Positions 1 through 5,379 of a stretch of DNA of 5,379 bases are shown one piece after another. A program made the translations under genes and the position numbers. Every line of letters begins with the position of its first letter. The stretch's first letter is position 1. This DNA is from an uncultured Actinomycetes bacterium. Lineage in GTDB: Bacteria; Actinomycetota; Actinomycetes; Nanopelagicales; Nanopelagicaceae. Under the pieces are notes generated by a model. It worked only from the letters and a program-made list of their open reading frames with translations. It made no database searches and was not told the DNA's origin. The stretch is from the NCBI GenBank assembly GCA_903897475.1, contig CAIUBS010000029.1:1-5379 (forward strand), read 5' to 3'.

Positions 1-1506
1 CTCGTGGCAAGTGCAATGCCATTACTTGTGGGAGTATCCGCGATATTGGGCTCTTTATTGATTATGTATTTGTTAACTTTATTTACTGGCGTAAGTGTTT
101 TTGCCTTAAATCTAATTACTGGTCTTGGTCTAGGACTCGGTATTGATTATTCACTGTTGATGGTAAATCGATTTAGAGAAGAGTTGCATGCCGGTAAATC
201 AGTTGATGAGGCAATTCGCAAAACTGTGAGCACTGCTGGAAAAACGGTTTTTTACTCCGGTCTAACAATCGTTATTACTTTAGCCTCGTTAATGCTATTT
301 CCATTAATGTTCCTAAAATCTTTTGGCTATGCAGGTGTGACAGTAGTAATTATGGCAGTACTTGGATCATTGGTTGCACTCCCAGCATTACTTGCAATAT
401 TGGGAACTCGCATAAATAAAGCTGTGGTTCGAAAGGGAGCAATTACGCCTAAGGAAGATGGTAGATGGGCACAAACAGCAAGATTTGTAATGAGAAGGCC
501 GGTTGCAGTAGTCACATTATCTTTAATTTTATTAACGATTTTAGCCGCACCAATTAAGGACATTGTATTTACACAAGTTGATTCCAGAGTCTTGCCAGCT
601 AGTAACCCTGCTGCTGCTGCATCGCAAATAATTTCAGATCGTTTTCCTGGTCAAGAAGGTAACCCAATAGAAATTGTAATTCCAAAAGGTGCTGCTATTA
701 CTAATCAGATAGATCAATACACTGCTGAATTGGCAAAGGTTGACGGTGTTGTTCGAATTGGCCAGTCGCAAATTTTTGGTGAAGATGTTCGCGTAACCGC
801 AATTCATTCAATGGGACCAAGAACTCCTGATGCTGAGCGCTTAATTAAAGAAATTAGAAAATTACCAGCCCCGCAAGGAACTTTAATAGGCGGTGTGGCA
901 GCTGATTATGCTGATACACAAAATGGAATTGCTCGAACCATGCCATGGGCACTGCTATGGATAACTCTTGGTGTGCTAATTCTAATTTTTGTTTTTACTG
1001 GATCAATTATTTTGCCGATAAAGGCTGTACTGCTAAATATTCTCTCACTGGGAGCAACAATGGGAGCGATTACCTGGATATTTGTTGATGGAAATTTGAA
1101 GTGGTTAGTTGGTGACTTTACGGTAGTAAATGCGGTAGATACTGGTTCAATTATTTTAGTTGCTGTAGTGGCATTTGGTTTATCGATGGATTATGAGCTA
1201 TTTCTGTTATCACGCATAAAAGAAGAGCATGACGCTGGTAAATCTAATGTGGAGTCTGTAGCAATTGGATTACAAAGGTCAGCCCGCATCATTACTGCAG
1301 CAGCAGGATTGCTCGCAATAGTTTTTGCGTCATTTATATTAAGTGGCGTAACTTCGATAAAGATGTTGGGTTTTGGTGTGGCTTTTGCGATTATCTTAGA
1401 TGCAACTTTGGTTAGAGGTTTACTAGTACCTGCATTGATGAGATTGTTCGGAGAACGAAATTGGTGGGCACCTAAATCAATGAAGCGATTTACAATCAAC
1501 CATTAA
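1..1506 (+). CDS. MMPL family (RND superfamily) membrane transporter, C-terminal part
   Basis: This is an inner-membrane transporter of the MmpL type, expected to use the proton gradient to export lipids or other hydrophobic molecules; the substrate cannot be told. The frame is open from base 1, so the true start lies upstream. Family members usually have about 700 residues, so TM1, the first periplasmic domain and most of TM2 are missing. The GTG at position 4 is only an internal codon. Counting that codon as residue 1, hydrophobic segments match TM3-TM6 (about 6-135), TM7 (163-183), a second extracytoplasmic domain (about 184-313) and TM8-TM12 (313-478). The paired motifs GIDYS (D48-Y49) in TM4 and SMDYE (D396-Y397) in TM10 match the Asp-Tyr proton-relay pairs known from MmpL3. 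Each is followed by the family's R-[FI]-[RK]-E-E loop. The C-terminus GERNWWAP is typical of actinobacterial members. No frameshift is seen. Family is very likely; substrate is unknown. Confidence 0.93.
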   Translation, partial: LVASAMPLLVGVSAILGSLLIMYLLTLFTGVSVFALNLITGLGLGLGIDYSLLMVNRFREELHAGKSVDEAIRKTVSTAGKTVFYSGLTIVITLASLMLFPLMFLKSFGYAGVTVVIMAVLGSLVALPALLAILGTRINKAVVRKGAITPKEDGRWAQTARFVMRRPVAVVTLSLILLTILAAPIKDIVFTQVDSRVLPASNPAAAASQIISDRFPGQEGNPIEIVIPKGAAITNQIDQYTAELAKVDGVVRIGQSQIFGEDVRVTAIHSMGPRTPDAERLIKEIRKLPAPQGTLIGGVAADYADTQNGIARTMPWALLWITLGVLILIFVFTGSIILPIKAVLLNILSLGATMGAITWIFVDGNLKWLVGDFTVVNAVDTGSIILVAVVAFGLSMDYELFLLSRIKEEHDAGKSNVESVAIGLQRSARIITAAAGLLAIVFASFILSGVTSIKMLGFGVAFAIILDATLVRGLLVPALMRLFGERNWWAPKSMKRFTINH

Positions 1507-1509
1507 TTG

Positions 1510-1582
1510 CGTCCCCGGCGGGAGTTGAACCTGCGACCTACCGCTTAGGAGGCGGTTGCTCTATCCACTGAGCTACGGGGAC
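1510..1582 (-). tRNA. tRNA-Arg (anticodon CCU)
   Basis: On the minus strand the 73 bases fold as a full cloverleaf. There is a perfect 7-bp acceptor stem (GTCCCCG/CGGGGAC), a D-arm GCTC/GAGC with G18-G19, an anticodon stem ACCGC/GCGGT with loop CTCCTAA, a 5-base variable loop and a T-loop TTCAACT. The anticodon CCT (plus-strand bases 1547-1549) reads AGG. A20 in the D-loop, C35 and a G73 discriminator agree with known arginyl-tRNA synthetase identity elements. CCA is not encoded: the bases after G73 are CAA. One oddity is an A51.C63 mismatch inside the T-stem (GCAGG/CCCGC). The gene is convergent with the upstream transporter and starts 3 bases past its stop codon. Its promoter must lie within the AT-rich stretch above 1582, but I cannot pin it. 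Confidence 0.97.
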
Positions 1583-1586
1583 AATA

Positions 1587-1606
1587 TTTAATTTTAAAAA
1601 ATTAAA
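1587..1606. repeat. AT-only inverted repeat upstream of the tRNA
   Basis: TTTAATTTT (1587-1595) is the exact reverse complement of AAAATTAAA (1598-1606), a 9-base perfect repeat with a 2-base centre. As a hairpin it would have an 8-bp stem and a 4-base loop, made only of A and T. No U-tract follows on either strand, so an intrinsic terminator is unlikely. It lies where the tRNA promoter -10 region should be: on the minus strand it contains TAATTT and TAAAAT. It may simply reflect AT-rich promoter DNA. Confidence 0.4.
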
Positions 1607-1667
1607 GTTACCTTAATTGTAATTTAATTCATGAATAATTGATAACAAATCATTTTTTGTGCTTAAT

Positions 1668-1696
1668 TTGTCTTTAAATTAACGCTGAGATAGACT
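1668..1696 (+). promoter_or_regulatory. Predicted sigma70-type promoter of the dehydrogenase operon
   Basis: TTGTCT (1668-1673) and TAGACT (1691-1696) are separated by 17 bases, the ideal spacing. The -10 fits the TANNNT pattern usual in actinobacteria, and the -35 keeps the TTG core. Transcription would start near 1702-1704, leaving a leader of about 20 bases that carries the ribosome binding site at 1712-1715. This is a sequence match only. A second -10-like GATAAT at 1700-1705 lacks a matching -35 and would place the start inside the ribosome binding site. Confidence 0.55.
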
Positions 1697-1711
1697 AGCG
1701 ATAATTCGTTT

Positions 1712-1715
1712 GGAG
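1712..1715 (+). promoter_or_regulatory. Ribosome binding site that sets the start at ATG 1725
   Basis: GGAG lies 9 bases before ATG 1725. The longer alternative start, TTG at 1710, would overlap this site, has no binding site of its own, and adds five residues before the beta strand that opens the Rossmann fold. The ATG at 1725 is therefore preferred. Confidence 0.75.
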
Positions 1716-1724
1716 TTGAATGTC

Positions 1725-2951
1725 ATGAAGGCCCTAGTTATAGGCGCCGGTGGAGTTGGTAGAGCGATAGCAAATATCGCATCACGTCGATCATTTATTG
1801 AATCAATGGTGATTGCTGACCGTACACTTGCAAGAGCAGAAGAGGCTGTGGCGCGCGTAAAAGATCCTCGCTTTTCTGCGGCAATGGTTAATGCGGCTGA
1901 ACTTGAAGATGTTAGAGAGTTAATCCGAAAAGCAGCTCCAGATGTAGTAATTAATGCGGTTGATCCTAGATTTGTTATGCCAATATTTTTAGCATGTGAA
2001 ATTGAGAATACTAATTATGTTGACATGGCAATGTCATTATCGCGCAAGCATCCACATTATCCATACACTGAAACTGGCGTTAAGTTAGGTGATGAGCAAT
2101 TCGCCCGAGATTTCAACTGGGATGAGCGAAAAATTTTTGCACTGATTGGTATGGGCGTAGAGCCTGGTATGAGTGATATTTTTGCCAAGTACGCAAGTGA
2201 GCACCTATTTAGCCGAATTGATTCCTGCACAATTTTAGATGGATCAAATTTAAGAGTTGAAGGTTATGACTTTGCGCCATCTTTTTCGATCTGGACGACA
2301 ATTGAAGAGTGCCTAAACCCACCACTAGTTTGGGAGGATGGTCGAGGTTGGTATACAACCACACCTTTCTCAGAGCTTGAGATCTTTGATTTCCCAGAGG
2401 GCATTGGGCCAGTTGAGTGTGTGAATGTTGAGCACGAAGAGGTGGTCTTGATTCCACAGAAAATAGATGCCAAAAAAGTTAACTTTAAGTATGGCTTGGG
2501 TGCTGAGTTCATTACAATTTTAAAAACAATTAATATGTTAGGAATGGATAGAAAAGAAACTGTTGAAGTTCAAGGTGTATCTGTTTCACCAAGAGATCTC
2601 TTAACAGCATCACTTCCAGATCCTGCAACCCTTGGTGAGCGTATGCGTGGAAAAACTTGTGCCGGAGCACTTGTTAAAGGTTTAGACAAGGAAGGTAATC
2701 CAAAAGCCGTTTATATTTACAATGTTGTTGATAATGCTTGGTCAATGAAGGAGTTTGGTGATCAAGCTGTAGTTTGGCAAACTGCTATTAATCCAGTTAT
2801 TGCACTGGAATTAGTGCACAAAGGAATTTGGAAACCACAAGGTGTAAATGGACCTGAGTGGTTTGAATCAAAACCATTCTTGGATTTACTTGAAGAGTAT
2901 GGAACTTCTTGGCATATTCGAGATGAGGATACTTCAGGGATTAAAAAGTAA
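1725..2951 (+). CDS. Saccharopine dehydrogenase family oxidoreductase, carboxy(nor)spermidine dehydrogenase-like
   Basis: A 408-residue cytosolic NAD(P)-dependent enzyme of the saccharopine dehydrogenase family (COG1748 type). These enzymes join or split a carbonyl compound and an amine by reductive or oxidative chemistry. The N-terminal Rossmann fold shows GAGGVG (residues 7-12, GxGxxG), and D32 at the end of beta-2 hints at NAD(H). Further conserved-looking stretches are NAVDPRF (77-83), NYVDMA (97-102), GMGVEPGMSDIFAKYA (142-157), LPDPATLG (297-304), YIYNVVD (330-336) and HKGIWKPQGV (365-374). From memory, the length and the C-terminal half from LPDPATLG onward resemble bacterial carboxynorspermidine/carboxyspermidine dehydrogenases more than fungal saccharopine reductase. 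Known partners of those enzymes, the PLP decarboxylase NspC, are absent from this window. It is the first gene of an operon with the SDR downstream, sharing a TAATG overlap. Family is secure. The substrate (polyamine precursor, saccharopine or another opine-like compound) is open. Confidence 0.88.
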   Translation: MKALVIGAGGVGRAIANIASRRSFIESMVIADRTLARAEEAVARVKDPRFSAAMVNAAELEDVRELIRKAAPDVVINAVDPRFVMPIFLACEIENTNYVDMAMSLSRKHPHYPYTETGVKLGDEQFARDFNWDERKIFALIGMGVEPGMSDIFAKYASEHLFSRIDSCTILDGSNLRVEGYDFAPSFSIWTTIEECLNPPLVWEDGRGWYTTTPFSELEIFDFPEGIGPVECVNVEHEEVVLIPQKIDAKKVNFKYGLGAEFITILKTINMLGMDRKETVEVQGVSVSPRDLLTASLPDPATLGERMRGKTCAGALVKGLDKEGNPKAVYIYNVVDNAWSMKEFGDQAVVWQTAINPVIALELVHKGIWKPQGVNGPEWFESKPFLDLLEEYGTSWHIRDEDTSGIKK

Positions 2952-3718
2952 TGGCAACTGCGCTGGTTACCGGAGCTACAGCAGGTATTGGTGCGGCCTA
3001 TAGTGAGTTACTAGCAAAAGCAGGATTTGATTTAGTTTTAGTTGCTAGAGATTTACCTAGATTAAATTCTTATGCAACTCAGCTTAAAAAATTGCATAAA
3101 GTTAAGATTGAAACAATAAAAGCCGATTTAACCAAGCCAATTCAACTACTCAGGGTTGAAAAGCGCCTAGCAAATACTGCAAAGCCCATAGATGTTCTGA
3201 TTAACAATGCTGGGTTTGGCATAAAAGATAGTTTTTTAGACTCCGAACTTAAGAAAGAGCAAGAGCTTTTAGATGTCCTAGTTACTGCGCCTATGCGACT
3301 AACCCATGCGGTGCTTCCAGTAATGGTTAAGCGAAATAGTGGAGTTATTGTGAATGTAAGCAGTATCGCTAGCTGGATTGCTGGTGGAACATATAGCGCA
3401 GCTAAATCGTATTTAACCGTTTTTTCAGAGTATTTAAATAATGAATTAAATGGTACGAAAATTAAAGTATCAGCACTCTGCCCTGGTTTTACTAGAACAG
3501 AATTTCATCAAAGAGGCAAAATGAGAATGAGTGGATTACCCAACTTCATGTGGTTAGACGCTAATAAGTTGGTTGCCAAATCTTGGCGTGATGCGCAAAA
3601 GAATAAACCAGTATCAGTTCCAGGATTTCAGTATAAAACCCTAGCAATTATCGCCCAATATGCACCAAGACCAATTGTGAGAAAGATTGGTATTAATGTC
3701 AGAAGAAAACAGAGATAG
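2951..3718 (+). CDS. Classical short-chain dehydrogenase/reductase (SDR)
   Basis: A 255-residue NAD(P)-dependent oxidoreductase of the classical SDR family (COG0300/DltE-like branch), expected to interconvert an alcohol and a carbonyl; the substrate is unknown. The cofactor motif TGATAGIG (residues 7-14) is intact. R33 after beta-2 (VARD) points to NADP(H). D59-L60 fits the adenine-binding position, and NNAG (85-88) stabilises the sheet. The catalytic set is Ser137 or Ser138 (VSSIAS), Tyr148 and Lys152 (YSAAK). PGFTRTEF (178-185) is the usual post-catalytic segment. The Ser-Tyr gap is about three residues shorter than in many classical SDRs, which I recall as normal for the GTYSA-type subgroup. 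The C-terminus is basic (RRKQR). The start A of ATG is the last A of the previous stop (TAATG), and AGGGA at 2936-2940 is a modest ribosome binding site, so translational coupling is likely. The two enzymes may act on one pathway, but that is inference. Confidence 0.9.
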   Translation: MATALVTGATAGIGAAYSELLAKAGFDLVLVARDLPRLNSYATQLKKLHKVKIETIKADLTKPIQLLRVEKRLANTAKPIDVLINNAGFGIKDSFLDSELKKEQELLDVLVTAPMRLTHAVLPVMVKRNSGVIVNVSSIASWIAGGTYSAAKSYLTVFSEYLNNELNGTKIKVSALCPGFTRTEFHQRGKMRMSGLPNFMWLDANKLVAKSWRDAQKNKPVSVPGFQYKTLAIIAQYAPRPIVRKIGINVRRKQR

Positions 3719-3723
3719 AAATT

Positions 3724-4143
3724 TTAATCTATAGTTAAAGTTTTACTATTTGCAGAAAATTTAATTGCTTTAAGATCAGAATTTGCCGGCGGAACTTTTA
3801 ACTTACCATTTAATAAAAACTCAGATCCATGCCCTGGTGGACTACATACCCAGCCTTCAGCAGATCTTTTAACAATCACGCCAGCATGTGGACAAGAAAG
3901 ATTAAATACTGAAAATCCTTTAACTCCTTTTGAGGTTCGAACAACTGCGACCTTGCCATATTTTTTAATCGGCAGCTCTAGGACTCCACCAACTTCAGCC
4001 AACGCTTTATTTGCGGCTAGGTTAATAGTGGTTTTGCCATTTTTAAGAGTCTTAACTCCGGTGGCAGCAACCGCTGGCATAGCAGCTAGAGCTGCCAAGG
4101 CAGCTCCTCCACAGATAAAACTTCTTCTGGTGAGTGCGTCCAC
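3724..4143 (-). CDS. Tat-exported small Rieske-type iron-sulfur protein with a variant ligand motif
   Basis: A 139-residue protein with an N-terminal Tat signal: TRRSFIC (residues 5-11), a hydrophobic stretch to about 25 and a likely cut after AVA (24-26). It should be released outside the membrane as a mature domain of about 113 residues. C84-P-H86 is a Rieske ligand pair, and the second pair would be C100 and H105 followed by GSEF. Normal Rieske domains have C-x2-H there, but this one reads C-S-P-P-G-H, a C-x4-H spacing. The two extra cysteines that form the disulfide in bc1/b6f Rieske proteins are missing (V89, and none in 101-104). It may be a periplasmic electron carrier or subunit with changed redox behaviour; the partner is unknown. 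The start is GTG 4143: an in-frame TAA lies directly upstream, and the next possible start would remove the Tat motif. The gene is convergent with the SDR and divergent from the GGDEF gene. Confidence 0.83.
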   Translation of the reverse strand: MDALTRRSFICGGAALAALAAMPAVAATGVKTLKNGKTTINLAANKALAEVGGVLELPIKKYGKVAVVRTSKGVKGFSVFNLSCPHAGVIVKRSAEGWVCSPPGHGSEFLLNGKLKVPPANSDLKAIKFSANSKTLTID

Positions 4144-4153
4144 TTATATTTTT

Positions 4154-4157
4154 CCTC
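4154..4157 (-). promoter_or_regulatory. Ribosome binding site of the Rieske gene
   Basis: On the minus strand GAGG (within GGAAGAGGAAA) lies 10 bases before the GTG start at 4143. Together with the in-frame TAA immediately before the GTG it supports a GTG start. Confidence 0.7.
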
Positions 4158-4165
4158 TTCCCTAC

Positions 4166-4179
4166 TTTAAGTACTTGAA
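4166..4179. promoter_or_regulatory. Imperfect palindrome, candidate operator in the divergent spacer
   Basis: TTTAAGTACTTGAA is symmetric except for one base pair, around the perfect 8-base core AAGTACTT (4169-4176). It sits between the two divergent genes, where a bound regulator could affect both. The TACTT element also occurs at 4163-4167, and a related GTACTTGGAAA appears at 4202-4212 just inside the GGDEF gene. No regulator family is recognised, and AT-rich palindromes of this size can occur by chance. Confidence 0.3.
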
Positions 4180-4181
4180 AT

Positions 4182-4191
4182 ATTTTAAAAT
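4182..4191. promoter_or_regulatory. Overlapping divergent -10 elements (ATTTTAAAAT)
   Basis: The perfect palindrome ATTTTAAAAT contains TAAAAT on the plus strand (4186-4191) and TAAAAT on the minus strand (4187-4182). On the plus strand a start 7 bases downstream would fall on the A of ATG 4198, giving a leaderless mRNA for the GGDEF gene, which has no ribosome binding site. On the minus strand a start near 4175 would leave a leader of about 30 bases for the Rieske gene, including its ribosome binding site. No convincing -35 is seen for either direction, so this is tentative. Confidence 0.35.
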
Positions 4192-4197
4192 TCATTG

Positions 4198-5379
4198 ATG
4201 CGTACTTGGAAAAGATACTGGATTTTAAAAGGCTTGGCCATCTTTTTTTTACTTTCCCACCTAATCCTAAGATTACTCTTTCCTGAGCCTAATATCTTCA
4301 TAGATTTGATTCTTTTCAATCTAGTCGGCTTATTGGCATCAGCTATTGCATTTAATGCACCGGTCTTAACAGATAAATTTTCAGCAGTTGCAGTAGGAAG
4401 TGCAACCTTAATTTGGAGCATAGGCTCCTTTTTATCAACCTGGGGCTCTTTTTTTAAATCTGAAACTCCGCAGTGGTTTTCTGAGCTTTCTTATTCAATT
4501 TTCTATCCACTTGTTTTCTTTGCCGTAATTAGAGGATTTACTCAAAGATTTAAAATCAAAGCACTTGAGTTATTAGATACCACCATTATTACCTTTGGCT
4601 TAACTGGTGTTTTAACTGCATTCTTACTTAAACCTGCCATGATTGGATTTGAAGGAACTGCCTTTTCAGTTTTTATCTCAATCCTTTATCCAGTTGGTGA
4701 CATTGTTATTCTGGCAATTGCTTTTGCCTATGCATTGTTAAGTCCAATTGGAGTTAGATCACTTTTACTATGCAGTGGATTGTTGCTATTTTCTTTATCT
4801 GATTTGTTTTTTATCTGGTCATCTTTAAATGCGACCTATTCATTTGGATCAATTACAGATGATGGTTGGATTGCAGGGCTACTACTTATTTCTCTTTCCT
4901 TATCTTATGGCGCTGAGCAAAGTAAGTTTTCTGAAAAAATCTCTTCTTATAGCGCCACCATTGCATTAATTGCCAGTAGTTGCTTACTCGGAATTGCTGC
5001 CTTAAAGCCGGGATACTTTCCAAGTTTTATATTACTTCCTGGTTTTATCACGATTGCTTTAGCTTTTATTAGAATGAGTTTTGCACTCTCTGAGGCAAAT
5101 ACTGCAGGCACTGAAAGAATTTTGGCCAGAACCGATGAGTTAACTGGGTTATCAAATAGAAGAAATTTTCTATCTGAATTATCAAAATTAAAATCTGGCT
5201 ATATCTTTTTATTAGATTTAAACGGATTTAAAAAAGTCAATGACTCATTTGGCCACGAAGCCGGTGATCAACTGCTAAAACAGGTGGCAACTAGATTCGC
5301 TAGAGCACTGCCAGCAGGGGCTTTGCTAGCAAGATTAGGTGGAGATGAGTTTGGAGTTATAGCTGAAATATCACAGCAG
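4198..5379 (+). CDS. Polytopic membrane GGDEF protein (probable diguanylate cyclase), C-terminus cut by the window
   Basis: The open frame runs 394 codons to the window edge without a stop. Residues 1-295 form about 8-10 hydrophobic segments (for example 9-27, 33-52, 96-112, 127-146, 155-181, 187-209, 252-270 and 274-294), so this is an integral-membrane sensory or anchoring region. A segment with YPVGD (164-168) resembles, from memory, the membrane parts of actinobacterial GGDEF-EAL proteins. The GGDEF domain starts near 305: TDELTGLSNRRNF (312-324), the first metal aspartate D340 in LLDLNGFKKVND, FGHEAGD (351-357) and an intact GGDEF (381-385). It should make cyclic di-GMP from two GTP. The inhibitory I-site RxxD is absent; the residues at 372-375 are PAGA. 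An EAL phosphodiesterase domain may follow past the edge. ATG 4198 is chosen because an in-frame TAA lies at 4186-4188; TTG 4195 is the only alternative. No ribosome binding site precedes it. Confidence 0.9.
   Translation, partial: MRTWKRYWILKGLAIFFLLSHLILRLLFPEPNIFIDLILFNLVGLLASAIAFNAPVLTDKFSAVAVGSATLIWSIGSFLSTWGSFFKSETPQWFSELSYSIFYPLVFFAVIRGFTQRFKIKALELLDTTIITFGLTGVLTAFLLKPAMIGFEGTAFSVFISILYPVGDIVILAIAFAYALLSPIGVRSLLLCSGLLLFSLSDLFFIWSSLNATYSFGSITDDGWIAGLLLISLSLSYGAEQSKFSEKISSYSATIALIASSCLLGIAALKPGYFPSFILLPGFITIALAFIRMSFALSEANTAGTERILARTDELTGLSNRRNFLSELSKLKSGYIFLLDLNGFKKVNDSFGHEAGDQLLKQVATRFARALPAGALLARLGGDEFGVIAEISQQ

Noticed and set aside
4..6. GTG at position 4 as the transporter start
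   Set aside because: The frame is open to base 1, and the family needs an N-terminal TM1, periplasmic domain and TM2 before this point.
327..563. Minus-strand open frame of 78 codons inside the transporter gene
   Set aside because: It is antisense to strongly conserved transporter sequence (TM6-TM7 region), has no ribosome binding site and no recognisable protein features.
607..621. Short GCT/GCA run encoding four alanines in the transporter
   Set aside because: It is a minor coding repeat in the second extracytoplasmic domain, too short to count as a microsatellite or phase-variable tract.
1191..1499. Minus-strand open frame of 102 codons inside the transporter 3' end
   Set aside because: It is a shadow of TM10-TM12 of the transporter, with low-complexity composition and no start signal.
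1510..1582. tRNA-Arg as an integration site of a mobile element
   Set aside because: tRNA genes are common integration sites, but there is no integrase, no second copy of the tRNA 3' end and no change in gene character on either side.
1627..1636. Palindrome ATTCATGAAT in the tRNA-dehydrogenase spacer
   Set aside because: It is only 10 bases in very AT-rich DNA, does not extend, and lies more than 30 bases upstream of the predicted promoter. It is likely chance.
2209..2512. Two overlapping minus-strand open frames inside the saccharopine dehydrogenase-like gene
   Set aside because: Both are antisense to a clearly conserved enzyme and overlap each other in different frames, so neither is believable.
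3953..4198. Plus-strand open frame of 81 codons opposite the Rieske gene
   Set aside because: It lies antisense to the Tat signal and N-terminal part of the Rieske gene, and the protein resembles no family.
4185..4421. Minus-strand open frame of 78 codons opposite the GGDEF gene start
   Set aside because: It is antisense to the membrane segments of the GGDEF protein and would overlap the divergent promoter region.

Overview
The window looks like a piece of the chromosome of an AT-rich, compactly organised actinobacterium. The lineage call is an inference. It rests on the MmpL-type transporter with its actinobacterial C-terminal signature (GERNWWAP), the general look of the SDR and the membrane GGDEF protein, and the very tight gene spacing. 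A small-genome aquatic group such as the freshwater acI/Nanopelagicales type would fit, but nothing here proves it. The standard bacterial code fits all genes, and tryptophan is encoded by TGG.

Layout: (1) 1-1506, plus strand: the C-terminal two thirds of an MMPL/RND-superfamily membrane transporter, cut by the left edge. (2) 1510-1582, minus strand: a tRNA-Arg(CCU) gene, tail to tail with the transporter and 3 bases from its stop codon. (3) 1583-1724: an AT-rich spacer. It must hold the tRNA promoter, and it holds a good sigma70-like promoter and ribosome binding site for the next gene. (4) 1725-3718, plus strand: a two-gene operon with a TAATG stop/start overlap. It encodes a saccharopine-dehydrogenase-family oxidoreductase resembling carboxy(nor)spermidine dehydrogenases, then a classical SDR oxidoreductase. 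(5) 3724-4143, minus strand: a small Tat-exported Rieske-type iron-sulfur protein, convergent with the SDR at a 5-base gap. Its second ligand motif is unusual. (6) 4144-4197: a 54-base divergent promoter region with palindromes. (7) 4198 to the right edge, plus strand: a polytopic membrane protein with an intact GGDEF diguanylate cyclase domain, cut by the window end.

Only the two dehydrogenase genes show evidence of acting together, through overlap and a shared promoter. The other genes look like neighbours without a common pathway. I see no CRISPR array, insertion sequence, phage gene or recognisable defence system. The most unusual points are the C-x4-H Rieske ligand motif without the disulfide cysteines, the carboxyspermidine-dehydrogenase-like enzyme paired with an SDR rather than the usual decarboxylase, and the compact divergent promoter with a possibly leaderless cyclase mRNA.
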